A stretch of 54,838 nucleotides of DNA. Source: a virus. This document shows positions 16,237 to 24,508 of the stretch, in pieces (the stretch's first letter is position 1; every line of letters begins with the position of its first letter). The DNA lies in the IMG/VR virus record IMGVR_UViG_3300032285_003295, positions 1 through 54,838 of that record. One strand, given 5' to 3'. The notes below the pieces were generated by a model that did no database searches, was not told the DNA's origin, and saw nothing but the letters and a program-made list of their open reading frames with translations. The translations under genes were made by a program, and so were the position numbers.

Positions 16237-17904
16237 ATGGCAGGATTTTTAGACGCATTTAAACCAAACCAGTCCGCTCTTGGAAACATAATCCGGAATA
16301 TTGGAAAAATTTCTAAGTTTGGGATGGAATATGATGATATGGTTGTGAGAAACTCACAAGCAATCGGAAAAACAGAATCTGCTTTTTTTAATCAGCAAGG
16401 AACTGGCTTTACTGAGAATGATGCTTTCTACTGGACTCTTTCATATCAAGACACTAGGGTTAGAAAATACATTGCATACTTTGATAAAGACTATATAGAG
16501 AAAAGAAACTTTCTAAGAAAGTTTTCCCTTAATGGTGAAATAGAATTTATACTAGATACCATAACTGATGAATGTATCTCTTATAACGATAGAAACTTCT
16601 TTGCCACACCTTCTTTTGCCAACCTTAATGATATAAAGGATAAAGTTAAAAACAAAATTACGGACCACTATAATCGTTTATATAACGTCTTTGGATTTCA
16701 GAATGGTGTTTTAGCTTGGCAGTTTTTCAAGCAGTTTTTAGTTGATGGATTTCTTTGCTTTGAGATAATATACGATAACAAGGGTAAGGAGATTATAGGT
16801 TTTAAAGAGCTAGATCCAACCTCAGTGCAACCTGCCGTTGAAAAAATCAGCGAGAGCGAATATGCACAATTTTGGATTCAATATCCAAAGAATCCCCAGA
16901 TGACACGAAAGCTTACCAACGAGCAGATTGTCTATATTTCTTATGCTAAGGGTAATTCAATATCAAGAGTAAGCTACCTGGAAAGACTGGTTAGGTCTTA
17001 TAACATTCTAAGAATAATGGAGAACTCCAGAGTTATTTGGAATGTGATGAATGCCTCTTATAGGCTTAAATTTGTTATTCCAACCGGTAGTCAATCCCAA
17101 CAAAAAGCTTTGCAAACGTTGGGACAATTGATGTCTAATTATAAGGAGGAATATTCACTTAATGATAATTCGGGAGAATTAACGGTTAACGGTAAACCTA
17201 AAGTCCAATTCTATAAAAATTATCTCTTTCCAGAACAAAACGGACAAGCTCCTGATATATCATCTCTAAATCCTGCAGGTCCTGACTTCAATGTAATGGA
17301 CAACGTTCTTTACTTCTTCAATAAATTGAAGATGGATTCTAAAATACCTTATGCTAGATTTGCTTCAAGAGGATCAACTCCTGTAAACTATCAAGCAGGG
17401 ATAGATGCATTAGAAAGAGATGAGGTTAGATTTGAAAAATTCTTAAGAAGACTGAGATCTGTTTTTCAGGAAATCTTAGTTAAACCACTCTATATACAAA
17501 TGTGTTTAGATTTCCCTGAGCTTTCTAAAGATAGAGCATTCAAGGCAAATCTTGGTCTTAATTTCCATAAAGACAGTGAACTTGAGTCTATGATAGAGCT
17601 TGCGAATTATAAAAAGAGAGGAGAATTTATAGCGGGTCTCTTGGAGCTAAAGGTTAAAGTTGGGGAGGAAGAGAAATCTTATTTTGACAATAATTTTTTA
17701 ATTCAGAGATATCTTGGTCTAAATCCAGAACAGACCAGAATTAACGAGGAGTACAAGAAAAGAGAGGCAAAAGAAGCTGAAAAGGCTGGTGCAGCTGGTG
17801 GGGAAGCAGCCGCTGGTGGAGAATCAGCTGCGGGCGGAGAAGCAGCTCCTGCCGCAGGAGAAGCAGCTGCTGGGGGTGGAACAGAAGAAGCTCCTGCCGT
17901 ATAA
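16237..17904 (+). CDS. Portal protein, paralogue B (gp20-like)
   Basis: A 555-residue homologue of the upstream portal protein that retains all core blocks (FLRKFSLNGEIEFILDTITDE, LVDGFLCFEIIYDN, YISYAKGNSISRVSYLERL, RVIWNVMNASYRLK). Some nucleotide blocks are nearly identical to paralogue A. The crown or barrel region and the C-terminus differ: this copy ends in about 45 residues of Ala/Gly/Glu repeats. Tandem portal genes are unusual, because the ring is normally a homododecamer. A mixed ring, two head types or a second-site function are possible; none can be read from sequence. Confidence 0.87.
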   Translation: MAGFLDAFKPNQSALGNIIRNIGKISKFGMEYDDMVVRNSQAIGKTESAFFNQQGTGFTENDAFYWTLSYQDTRVRKYIAYFDKDYIEKRNFLRKFSLNGEIEFILDTITDECISYNDRNFFATPSFANLNDIKDKVKNKITDHYNRLYNVFGFQNGVLAWQFFKQFLVDGFLCFEIIYDNKGKEIIGFKELDPTSVQPAVEKISESEYAQFWIQYPKNPQMTRKLTNEQIVYISYAKGNSISRVSYLERLVRSYNILRIMENSRVIWNVMNASYRLKFVIPTGSQSQQKALQTLGQLMSNYKEEYSLNDNSGELTVNGKPKVQFYKNYLFPEQNGQAPDISSLNPAGPDFNVMDNVLYFFNKLKMDSKIPYARFASRGSTPVNYQAGIDALERDEVRFEKFLRRLRSVFQEILVKPLYIQMCLDFPELSKDRAFKANLGLNFHKDSELESMIELANYKKRGEFIAGLLELKVKVGEEEKSYFDNNFLIQRYLGLNPEQTRINEEYKKREAKEAEKAGAAGGEAAAGGESAAGGEAAPAAGEAAAGGGTEEAPAV

Positions 17905-17929
17905 AGATTAACATCTAAAATGTATAGTC

Positions 17930-18970
17930 TTGAATAAAATCTACAAATCCCTCAGAAACTTCGGGGGTAAAAAATTTAAACAGTTTAAAGACATAAAGAT
18001 CTTAGTGATAGGCGATGTTATGCTAGATCATTATGTCTATGGATCTGTAACAAGAATATCACCAGAGGCTCCGGTTCCTGTTGTTTTAAAGAGTGATGAC
18101 AAATTTTATCTAGGAGGAGCAGGTAACGTGTTCTCTAATATAATATCACTTGGTGGAGATTCCAATTTATTATCTGTAGTTGGGGAGGATTCTAACGGAG
18201 AGACGATTCATTCTCTTATTAAAAATCAGATTAGCGATAAACGAGATTTACTTTTCAGAACAACAACTAGAAAAACAACTACAAAAACGAGAATTATGTC
18301 GGGTCATCATCAGATGCTTAGAATAGATGATGAAACCACAGATCCAATAGAATGTGAAATTGAATCTGGTGTAATATCCGAAATAGATGCTATCATATCC
18401 CAATATGACTGTGTTATTCTTGAGGATTACAATAAAGGATTTTTAACCCCTTTAGTTATAAAGCACGCAATAGAAAAATGTAGGTCACTTTCAATCCCTG
18501 TTATAGTTGATCCTAAAAAGAATAATATAGAATACTATGCTGGGGCAACTATAATAAAACCCAATTTTTCTGAGTTCTGTTCTTTAGTTCAAAAGAGCAT
18601 AGATCCTTCTGATTTTAAATCAATAACAAAATGTGCGAATGAATTTAGAAAAAAATTCAATATCGAAGCCCTTGTAATCACAATGTCTGAAAATGGAATA
18701 TATTTTTCAAGCGATGATATTGACATGCATAGCGAAGGTTTTAAGATTAATGTATCCGATGTATCGGGTGCAGGAGATACTGTTTTAGCAATACTTTCTC
18801 TTTGTTATACAGCTAACACACCAATAGAGAGTATGCTTGAAATCTGTAATCTTGCAGGTTCTATAGCTTGCAGTAAAATAGGTGCGGTCTCTGTCACTTT
18901 AGATGAAATTATAAATCATCCTGTTATGGTCGAAAAAACAAATCCGATAAAAAGATTTATAACCTATTGA
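17930..18970 (+). CDS. PfkB-type sugar kinase, HldE/RfaE kinase-like
   Basis: A 346-residue protein resembling the kinase domain of HldE (RfaE1), which phosphorylates D-glycero-beta-D-manno-heptose 7-phosphate in LPS core synthesis. Features seen are the N-terminal VIGDVMLDHYVYGSV with RISPEAPVPV, the GGAGNV loop near residue 63, and the PfkB anion-hole motif DVSGAGDT with catalytic Asp283. The nucleotidyltransferase domain of bifunctional HldE is absent. Translation appears to begin at TTG 17930. Lying between portal and DNA ligase genes, it is an unexpected metabolic gene. Ribokinase-type specificity for another sugar cannot be excluded. Confidence 0.78.
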   Translation: MNKIYKSLRNFGGKKFKQFKDIKILVIGDVMLDHYVYGSVTRISPEAPVPVVLKSDDKFYLGGAGNVFSNIISLGGDSNLLSVVGEDSNGETIHSLIKNQISDKRDLLFRTTTRKTTTKTRIMSGHHQMLRIDDETTDPIECEIESGVISEIDAIISQYDCVILEDYNKGFLTPLVIKHAIEKCRSLSIPVIVDPKKNNIEYYAGATIIKPNFSEFCSLVQKSIDPSDFKSITKCANEFRKKFNIEALVITMSENGIYFSSDDIDMHSEGFKINVSDVSGAGDTVLAILSLCYTANTPIESMLEICNLAGSIACSKIGAVSVTLDEIINHPVMVEKTNPIKRFITY

Positions 18971-18980
18971 TTTTTAATCT

Positions 18981-19002
18981 CCGTATTTTTTGTTTATCTT
19001 TG
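18981..19002 (+). promoter_or_regulatory. Promoter, CCG-N11-TATCTTTG
   Basis: CCG at 18981-18983, 11 bases and TATCTTTG at 18995-19002, 15 nt before the ligase ATG. The downstream TAAAAATA is shared with the 4778 promoter (TTTGT(T)AAAAATA). It probably drives the whole replication gene run from 19018. Confidence 0.65.
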
Positions 19003-19017
19003 TAAAAATAAAGATAA

Positions 19018-20349
19018 ATGATTCAAGAAATTAAAATCCTAAAAAAACTAGAAGATCTAACGGGAGAAGGGTCTCAAAAATCAAAACAGAATCTAATCAA
19101 AGATTCTCTAACTCCGTGCATGGAGTATATCCTTGATATTTGTTTTAATCCCTTCGTTACAACAAAACTCCACAAAATAAATTTCAAAGAATCTCCGGAT
19201 CCCCAAAATCCTGATCTTTGGAAGGACTTCCAAAATTTAATTGAAGATTTAAAAAAAGCCCCAGCAGCAAATGATTTTTTGAGAGGAAGAGGGGAGAAGC
19301 TTATCTCAAGCCGTTTATCGGAAGATACTGCAGAGGATACTGAGCTAAGGAAATTTTTAATGAAAATCCTGACCAAGAGAATGAATATCGGAATAGGAGC
19401 AAAATTAATTAATAAAGCAATAGGTAAAGAATTGATCCCCGATCCGTCTTTAATGCTTGCAACAGATGACCATGAGACTATAGAGAAATGGAATAAAATC
19501 TACTGCGAGGAAAAATATGACGGAGTGAGGGTGATAGCTCTTTATAAAAACGGAGAATTCTCATACTTTACAAGAGCTTTCAATGAATTGGATGCAACTT
19601 GCTTCCCAAAAATTACCTTCGACCTTAAGACATGCATGATTAACAGCGGATTAAAAGGTGATTGGTTTTTTGATGGTGAATTAACCGATCTAAACCGTAA
19701 ATCAGTAAGCGGAAAGGTTACCCAGATCTTAAAAGGTAAAGTTGATGAGAAGATAGAATCAGGAATGCTATTTAATGTTTTTGATTTCGAGGAAGCCGCT
19801 ACCTTAGATAGAGGTGTTGGTGTTCTTGATTATGTAACAAGAAGACACACATTGGAAAAAGTGCTAAGTCCAATATCAGCAGATTCACCGGTTAAGCTTG
19901 CTCAAATGTGGGAACTTTCAGATGCTTCTGAGGTTCCAAGCATATACAAGAAATTAGTAGAAGTGGGCGGGGAAGGAGTTATATGTAAAGATAATGCTTT
20001 CTATGAGTGTAAAAGATCTAAATCTTGGGTTAAGTTTAAAGAGGTTAGCGATTGTGATTTGGAAATAGTTGGATGGTACCCGGGTGAGGGTAAGAGGGAA
20101 GGCTTTATAGGGGGTTTTATCTGCACAGATTCTTCTAAAACTCTTAATGTAAAGATTGGTGCTGGTTTTAGTGATAATGACTTAAAAACATTAAGTGCAG
20201 ATCCTAACTCACACATAGGAAAAATAGCTGCAATACAGTATAATGTACCAATTACGGACAAACACGGGAACAGATCGCTATTTTTACCTAGATTTATAGA
20301 GGTAAGAAATGATAAGGATTCAGCGGACGATCTTTCCAAATTATTTTAA
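19018..20349 (+). CDS. ATP-dependent DNA ligase
   Basis: A 443-residue ligase that seals nicks through a lysyl-AMP intermediate. The nucleotidyl motif EEKYDGVR has the active-site Lys at 166, with motif Ia-like RAFNELD following. WFFDGEL (motif III), GGEGVICKD (motif IV) and SWVKFKE (motif V) come in the right order. The N-terminal 150 residues form a helical DNA-binding-type domain, and the last 100 residues an OB-fold. Length and order resemble T4 gp30 (487 residues). It is the first gene of the replication operon, before the clamp loader. Confidence 0.88.
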   Translation: MIQEIKILKKLEDLTGEGSQKSKQNLIKDSLTPCMEYILDICFNPFVTTKLHKINFKESPDPQNPDLWKDFQNLIEDLKKAPAANDFLRGRGEKLISSRLSEDTAEDTELRKFLMKILTKRMNIGIGAKLINKAIGKELIPDPSLMLATDDHETIEKWNKIYCEEKYDGVRVIALYKNGEFSYFTRAFNELDATCFPKITFDLKTCMINSGLKGDWFFDGELTDLNRKSVSGKVTQILKGKVDEKIESGMLFNVFDFEEAATLDRGVGVLDYVTRRHTLEKVLSPISADSPVKLAQMWELSDASEVPSIYKKLVEVGGEGVICKDNAFYECKRSKSWVKFKEVSDCDLEIVGWYPGEGKREGFIGGFICTDSSKTLNVKIGAGFSDNDLKTLSADPNSHIGKIAAIQYNVPITDKHGNRSLFLPRFIEVRNDKDSADDLSKLF

Positions 20350-20383
20350 GAAACAACCTTTAAAAATATCTCTAAAAGCTATT

Positions 20384-21328
20384 ATGATACAAGAATTATT
20401 AACGGAAAAGCTAAGACCAAAAGAGCTAAAACATATGATACTCCCCTCCAGGATATCTAAGCTATTTGAATCTGGATTAAACCATAATGTTTTATTAAGT
20501 GGATCTCCAGGTTGTGGAAAAACAACACTTGCTAAAATCCTAGCATCCCCATTTCCCCATATTTTCATAAATGTTTCGGATGAGAGCTCGGTTGAAACCA
20601 TTAGGGTGAAAATAAATGATTTCTGTTCAACGATATCAGTTTTGGACGGGAAATCTTCTAAGAAGATTGTGGTTCTGGATGAGTTTGACGGTGCTTCCGA
20701 TCAGTTTTATAAAGCATTACGTGGAACCATAGAGAAATTTGCTGGAAATGCTAGATTCATTGCAACATGTAATTACATCAATAAAGTTCCGGACGCTATA
20801 CAAAGCAGATTCGAGGTTATAGATTTCAATCCTGTTAGTTCAGATGAAGAGGATTCTTTAAAGACAGAATGGAATAAGAGGGTTAATCTTATTTTAACAA
20901 AACTGAATATCCAGATTAACGAGGAAGCGTTAAATGAATTTCAAAAAGCATATTATCCAGATTTTAGATCCGCCCTGAATAAAATACAAACCTGGATGAT
21001 AGAGGGTGTTCAGCTAGTTGATTCTAATAAAATAAAAGAGCTTGGATGGTCTTATGAATCTCTCTATAATTTAATTACCACCTCGAAAGATCCTGTTAAA
21101 AACTACGAAGAAATTGCGGGGGAATATCAGGGTAAGGTTGACGAAGTTATGTCAGCTCTGGGCGATGAGTTTATTAAATGGATTATAAAGAATAAACCTG
21201 AACTAAAAAAGATAATTCCCGGTACTATAGTTCTCGTTGCTGACCACCAGTCTCAAAGAACCCAAGTTATAGATCCAATGGTATCTTTGCTTTCTTTAGT
21301 TTTTCAAATTCAAAAAATGATCGAATAG
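20384..21328 (+). CDS. Clamp loader ATPase subunit, gp44-like
   Basis: AAA+ ATPase of 314 residues from the ATG at 20384. The frame is open upstream, but that part lies inside the ligase end and looks non-coding. Walker A GSPGCGKT is at residues 40-47, Walker B VVLDEFD at 96-102, a sensor Asn at 130 and the SRF arginine finger at 141-143. The SRC/SRF motif and size match T4 gp44, whose tetramer loads the sliding clamp with gp62. A candidate small subunit is encoded at 22985. Confidence 0.85.
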   Translation: MIQELLTEKLRPKELKHMILPSRISKLFESGLNHNVLLSGSPGCGKTTLAKILASPFPHIFINVSDESSVETIRVKINDFCSTISVLDGKSSKKIVVLDEFDGASDQFYKALRGTIEKFAGNARFIATCNYINKVPDAIQSRFEVIDFNPVSSDEEDSLKTEWNKRVNLILTKLNIQINEEALNEFQKAYYPDFRSALNKIQTWMIEGVQLVDSNKIKELGWSYESLYNLITTSKDPVKNYEEIAGEYQGKVDEVMSALGDEFIKWIIKNKPELKKIIPGTIVLVADHQSQRTQVIDPMVSLLSLVFQIQKMIE

Positions 21329-21332
21329 TATA

Positions 21333-21851
21333 ATGTCAGCAAATTACAAAAGAATAATATTAATGGGGAAGGGTGGATCTGGCAAGGATTTTTTAAGAAA
21401 ATCTATGGTTAAATCCGGATTTAGATATTGTGCTTCCCACACAACACGTCCTATGAGAGCAGGGGAGATAAATGGGGAGGATTATTATTTTGTTAACGGC
21501 AAGGAGATCTTTATGGATGATTTCAAGGAGCACGTTTATTTTAATGGCTGGTTTTACGGAACATCAAAGGATGAGTTTAATAAGTCTAATTTATTTATAA
21601 TGACACCGTCGGGAATTAAAAAATTAGATACGAGAGACAGAAGAGAGTCTTTTGTTGTTTATCTTGATATAGACGAGGAGACAAGGAGATCCAGATTGAG
21701 CGAAAGAAGGGATGCTGATGATGTGGAGAGAAGATTATCTGCTGATGATTTGGATTTTTCTGATTTTTATGGCTATGATGTTAAAATTACAGACCCTAAT
21801 TTTAAAACAGAGTACGATTGGACAGATTTAAATTTCATAAAAAATGATTAA
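21333..21851 (+). CDS. Guanylate kinase-like nucleotide kinase
   Basis: A 172-residue P-loop kinase. The P-loop GKGGSGKD is at residues 12-19, with Asp in place of the usual Ser/Thr after the Lys. The GMP-binding block ASHTTRPMRAGEINGEDYYF is at residues 34-53, and a lid-like RLSERR lies near residue 125. It would phosphorylate (d)GMP for nucleotide supply during replication. T4 uses an unrelated dNMP kinase, so this is a replacement. The stop overlaps the flap nuclease start by 8 nt. Confidence 0.78.
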   Translation: MSANYKRIILMGKGGSGKDFLRKSMVKSGFRYCASHTTRPMRAGEINGEDYYFVNGKEIFMDDFKEHVYFNGWFYGTSKDEFNKSNLFIMTPSGIKKLDTRDRRESFVVYLDIDEETRRSRLSERRDADDVERRLSADDLDFSDFYGYDVKITDPNFKTEYDWTDLNFIKND

Positions 21852-22983
21852 TATACTAATTGATGGTAATTACATTTTCCATAAAACATTCGGGATTTTT
21901 GCAGGATATGGGAATGTCGATCCGGGGAAGATCTTAAGGGAAAAAAAAGATCAATCCGCTTTTGTTCGTAAGATCACAACAGATCTATGCTCTTCTTTAA
22001 AAATGTTACCTACTGGCGGAAGATTAATATTTACGTCAGATAGCAGAAGTTGGAGAAAGGAGGTTGAAATAGAGAATGGCGGATATAAATCAGGAAGAGT
22101 TAAGGATGAGAATGTTGACTGGTCAATATTTTTCGAACTACTCCAATCTTTGGGACATCATTTGGAAAAAATGGGATTTATTTTTTCAAAAGTGGAGGGA
22201 GCAGAGGGAGATGATTTACTTCTTTTTTGGTCTGAAAAATTTAATAAAAATAGAGAAAGCTGTATTATAATAACAGGGGATAAAGACCTTCACCAATTAG
22301 CTAGAATCGAAAATGGAGCATGGACAGGAATTTGGAGCAGTAATTCTAAAAAAAATATATTGACAGTTCCCGATAATTGGTCTTCTGAGTGGATGAATGA
22401 ACCGGAGGAGGTTAGCATATTTAATATGGGTTTTTCAATTTCTCCAGAGAAGGAAAAACTGAAATCGTTTTTGAAGAAAGTTGAGATTGAGCCGATTGAC
22501 AGCAGACCTTTCTTATTCAAAAAGATATTAATAGGGGATAAGGGAGATTCAGTCCCTAGCGTTTGGGAATTTGAATCAGCTGGGAAAATAAACAGATTCA
22601 CAGAGAAGAAAGCAGAAACTGTATATGAGCATTTTTTAAATACCGAATGGAAAGATATGTCATTTTCAGACCTCATAAAGAACGATGGTTTTTTAAATTG
22701 GATTAGTAGTTTGATTTTAAAGATCGCTAAAGGGGTGGATAGCTCTGAAAATAGAGTAAAAGCAAAATCTAATCTTTTAAGAAATTTTAAGCTTATGTGG
22801 TTAGATCCCGAGGTTATTCCAGATGGGATTAGAAGAAATTGCTATTCTGAAATCGATAGAGGATTTAAACTTGAAAGAAAATCAATTACCCTCGATAGAA
22901 TAAAAATATTAGAAGGAACAGAATGGATAACCCAGGGATACCACCCAAAAGGAATGGATCCATTTGAAAATTTATTAGGATAA
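21844..22983 (+). CDS. 5'-3' flap nuclease, T4 RNase H-like
   Basis: A 379-residue FEN-type nuclease that should remove RNA primers and 5' flaps. Metal-binding acids are seen in order: Asp7 (IDGNY), Asp66 (DSRSWRK), Glu118/Glu121/Asp123/Asp124 (EGAEGDDLL), Asp146/Asp148 (TGDKDLHQL) and Asp232/Asp235 (GDKGDSVPS, the helix-hairpin-helix entry). T4 RNase H has 305 residues, so this one has a longer C-terminal region, ending in DPFENLLG. That end could be a protein-binding tail, perhaps for a sliding clamp, but this is inference. Confidence 0.8.
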   Translation: MINILIDGNYIFHKTFGIFAGYGNVDPGKILREKKDQSAFVRKITTDLCSSLKMLPTGGRLIFTSDSRSWRKEVEIENGGYKSGRVKDENVDWSIFFELLQSLGHHLEKMGFIFSKVEGAEGDDLLLFWSEKFNKNRESCIIITGDKDLHQLARIENGAWTGIWSSNSKKNILTVPDNWSSEWMNEPEEVSIFNMGFSISPEKEKLKSFLKKVEIEPIDSRPFLFKKILIGDKGDSVPSVWEFESAGKINRFTEKKAETVYEHFLNTEWKDMSFSDLIKNDGFLNWISSLILKIAKGVDSSENRVKAKSNLLRNFKLMWLDPEVIPDGIRRNCYSEIDRGFKLERKSITLDRIKILEGTEWITQGYHPKGMDPFENLLG

Positions 22984-22984
22984 T

Positions 22985-23413
22985 ATGCAACTTTTCGATA
23001 TACTAAAACTTTTATTTTCCAATAAGCAGAAGGATTGGGATTCTGTGGGTAATAATGATAAGAACAGGAATTTCTTCATGATTAATAGGATTATGAGCAT
23101 CCAGTTTCCAGTTCAGGCCAATCAATTTAATAAATTGAAAGTTACTCCAACCCCAGTTATTGATTGGTGGCGCGATACCCTCTCTCACAGATTTAATCGA
23201 CCCCCTAAGTGGCTTTATACGAAAGCCAATAAAAAAAGCAAAGATGAAAAGAAGGAAACTAAGGATTTGGAAGAAATAGAAAATTTCATAAGAGATAAAT
23301 ATAGAGTCTCGAAAAGGGATCTCTCCGATTTAAAAAAATTCTATCCCGAAAAATACCTATCCTGGGTTAGCGATGTTTCTGAACAGATAGGTATAAAAAC
23401 TAAGAATATATAG
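22985..23413 (+). CDS. Putative clamp loader small subunit (gp62-like)
   Basis: A 142-residue protein that starts 1 nt after the flap nuclease. It has FDILKLLFSNK at the start, MINRIMSIQFPVQANQFN near residue 31, IDWWRDTLSHRF and PPKWLYTK in the middle, then a Lys-rich linker and a helical end with FIRDKYRVSKRDLSDLKKFY. The aromatic and PxWxYTK patterns recall the small clamp loader subunit family of T4-like phages. Its place in an operon with a gp44-like ATPase supports this. Assignment is tentative. Confidence 0.45.
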   Translation: MQLFDILKLLFSNKQKDWDSVGNNDKNRNFFMINRIMSIQFPVQANQFNKLKVTPTPVIDWWRDTLSHRFNRPPKWLYTKANKKSKDEKKETKDLEEIENFIRDKYRVSKRDLSDLKKFYPEKYLSWVSDVSEQIGIKTKNI

Positions 23414-23416
23414 TAA

Positions 23417-23974
23417 ATGGAAAAGAAAAATACCAAACTAATAGACAAAGTAATCTCAGGGCTGGACTGGGATTCTATATTTGAAGTTAATAAATGCTTC
23501 AAGATAGGAGTGGGTGAGGGTACAACTGCTATTGCGGGGGTGAAGAGGAAAGTTTTCAGTGACGAGTTAACCAAAGCTGATATAAAATCTGAATTGAAAG
23601 CCCTGCTTAAATATGTTATAGAGAACGATCTTGCTGAGTTATATTATGGTACTTGGATGATTTTTTGGGTTAATTCAGAGTGGATAGAGATCGAAACAGA
23701 TTCGGATGACCCTGAGAATGATCCCGATAAGGAGGTTCAAATTTCATTAGAAATAGATTCTACATTAGAGGTAATCTACTCGCCCCAAAGAATATGTGTT
23801 GTCGGAGGTGCAGGTAGTAATCCAAAAGATTCAAATAGTGCTAACGAAGACTCTGACATTAATCGTCTAGAATCTATGCTCAAAAAAGCACTAGACTCGG
23901 AAAAATACGAGTTAGCATCAAAAATAAGAGATATCCTCCGTCTACAAAAAGGGGACCCCTCAGAGGATAAATAG
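23417..23974 (+). CDS. Hypothetical protein with C-terminal UVR-type motif
   Basis: A 185-residue protein. The first 130 residues are of unknown fold and include a Trp-rich YYGTWMIFWVNSEWIEIET strand pair. The last 35 residues match the UVR motif pattern found at the end of UvrB and in UvrC and McsA: LESMLKKALDSEKYELASKI. In UvrB this helical hairpin mediates contact with UvrC. It may recruit a host repair protein or serve as a dimerisation helix. It lies in the replication-repair operon, 4 nt after the preceding gene. Confidence 0.6.
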   Translation: MEKKNTKLIDKVISGLDWDSIFEVNKCFKIGVGEGTTAIAGVKRKVFSDELTKADIKSELKALLKYVIENDLAELYYGTWMIFWVNSEWIEIETDSDDPENDPDKEVQISLEIDSTLEVIYSPQRICVVGGAGSNPKDSNSANEDSDINRLESMLKKALDSEKYELASKIRDILRLQKGDPSEDK

Positions 23975-23978
23975 ATCG

Positions 23979-24461
23979 ATGAAGCACATTAAAACCCTAA
24001 ACGAGTATTTTGACACTGGCATCTTCGGTGATACCTATGGATACGGAGGAGCCAATGGCGTCCTTAAAATAAACTACAAGCCTTTTAGTGACCTATCGGT
24101 TTCTGTGGGACAAGACCCTAATCTAGAAACAACCGTAAAGGGATCAGAGTTTCAATTAGGAGATGTTGTTATAGCTGCCCCTTTAGATTCTAAAGAAAAA
24201 GTAATCGGTGTCGTTGTTAGAGCTTTTAGAGAGCCAGACAATAAGCAGTATAGATATTTTATTCAAGTTTACAATAAAGGAAAGAAAACAGAGAGGGTTA
24301 TAGAGGTTAAAGGCGACTCTATTGAATTTGCAGAGGGTGGAGATCATGGAAACATGGAAACAAAAGCTAAAGCTAAATTCAATCAAACCCCTGATGATTC
24401 TTATAATTCTAAGACAGTTTACAACGCTTCAGAACTTGGCCTAGAAACAACAGGAGGCTAA
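23979..24461 (+). CDS. Putative internal head protein with N-terminal protease site
   Basis: A 160-residue protein. It begins MKHIKTLNEYF, giving a Leu-Asn-Glu triplet at residues 7-9 that fits the (L/I)xE cut site of T4-like prohead proteases and resembles T4 internal-protein targeting peptides. The rest is mostly beta and Gly-rich, with FQLGDVVIAAPLDSKEKVIGVV resembling a small SH3/KOW-like barrel. It lies at the end of the repair run, before the UvdE-like gene. Capsid packaging is inference from the N-terminus only. Confidence 0.45.
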   Translation: MKHIKTLNEYFDTGIFGDTYGYGGANGVLKINYKPFSDLSVSVGQDPNLETTVKGSEFQLGDVVIAAPLDSKEKVIGVVVRAFREPDNKQYRYFIQVYNKGKKTERVIEVKGDSIEFAEGGDHGNMETKAKAKFNQTPDDSYNSKTVYNASELGLETTGG

Positions 24462-24508
24462 TACCTCGGAACATTTTATTCCTTGAAGCTAAAATAAAAA
24501 AAGGAATA

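Noticed and set aside
17897-17932. CCGTA promoter before the heptose-kinase-like gene
   Set aside because: The CCG lies in the portal coding end, and the expected -7 position reads ACATCTAA, which does not match.
24461-24508. CCG-N11-TAnnTTTG promoter before the UvdE-like gene
   Set aside because: TATTCCTTG is one base too long, and no CCG stands at the 11-nt distance.
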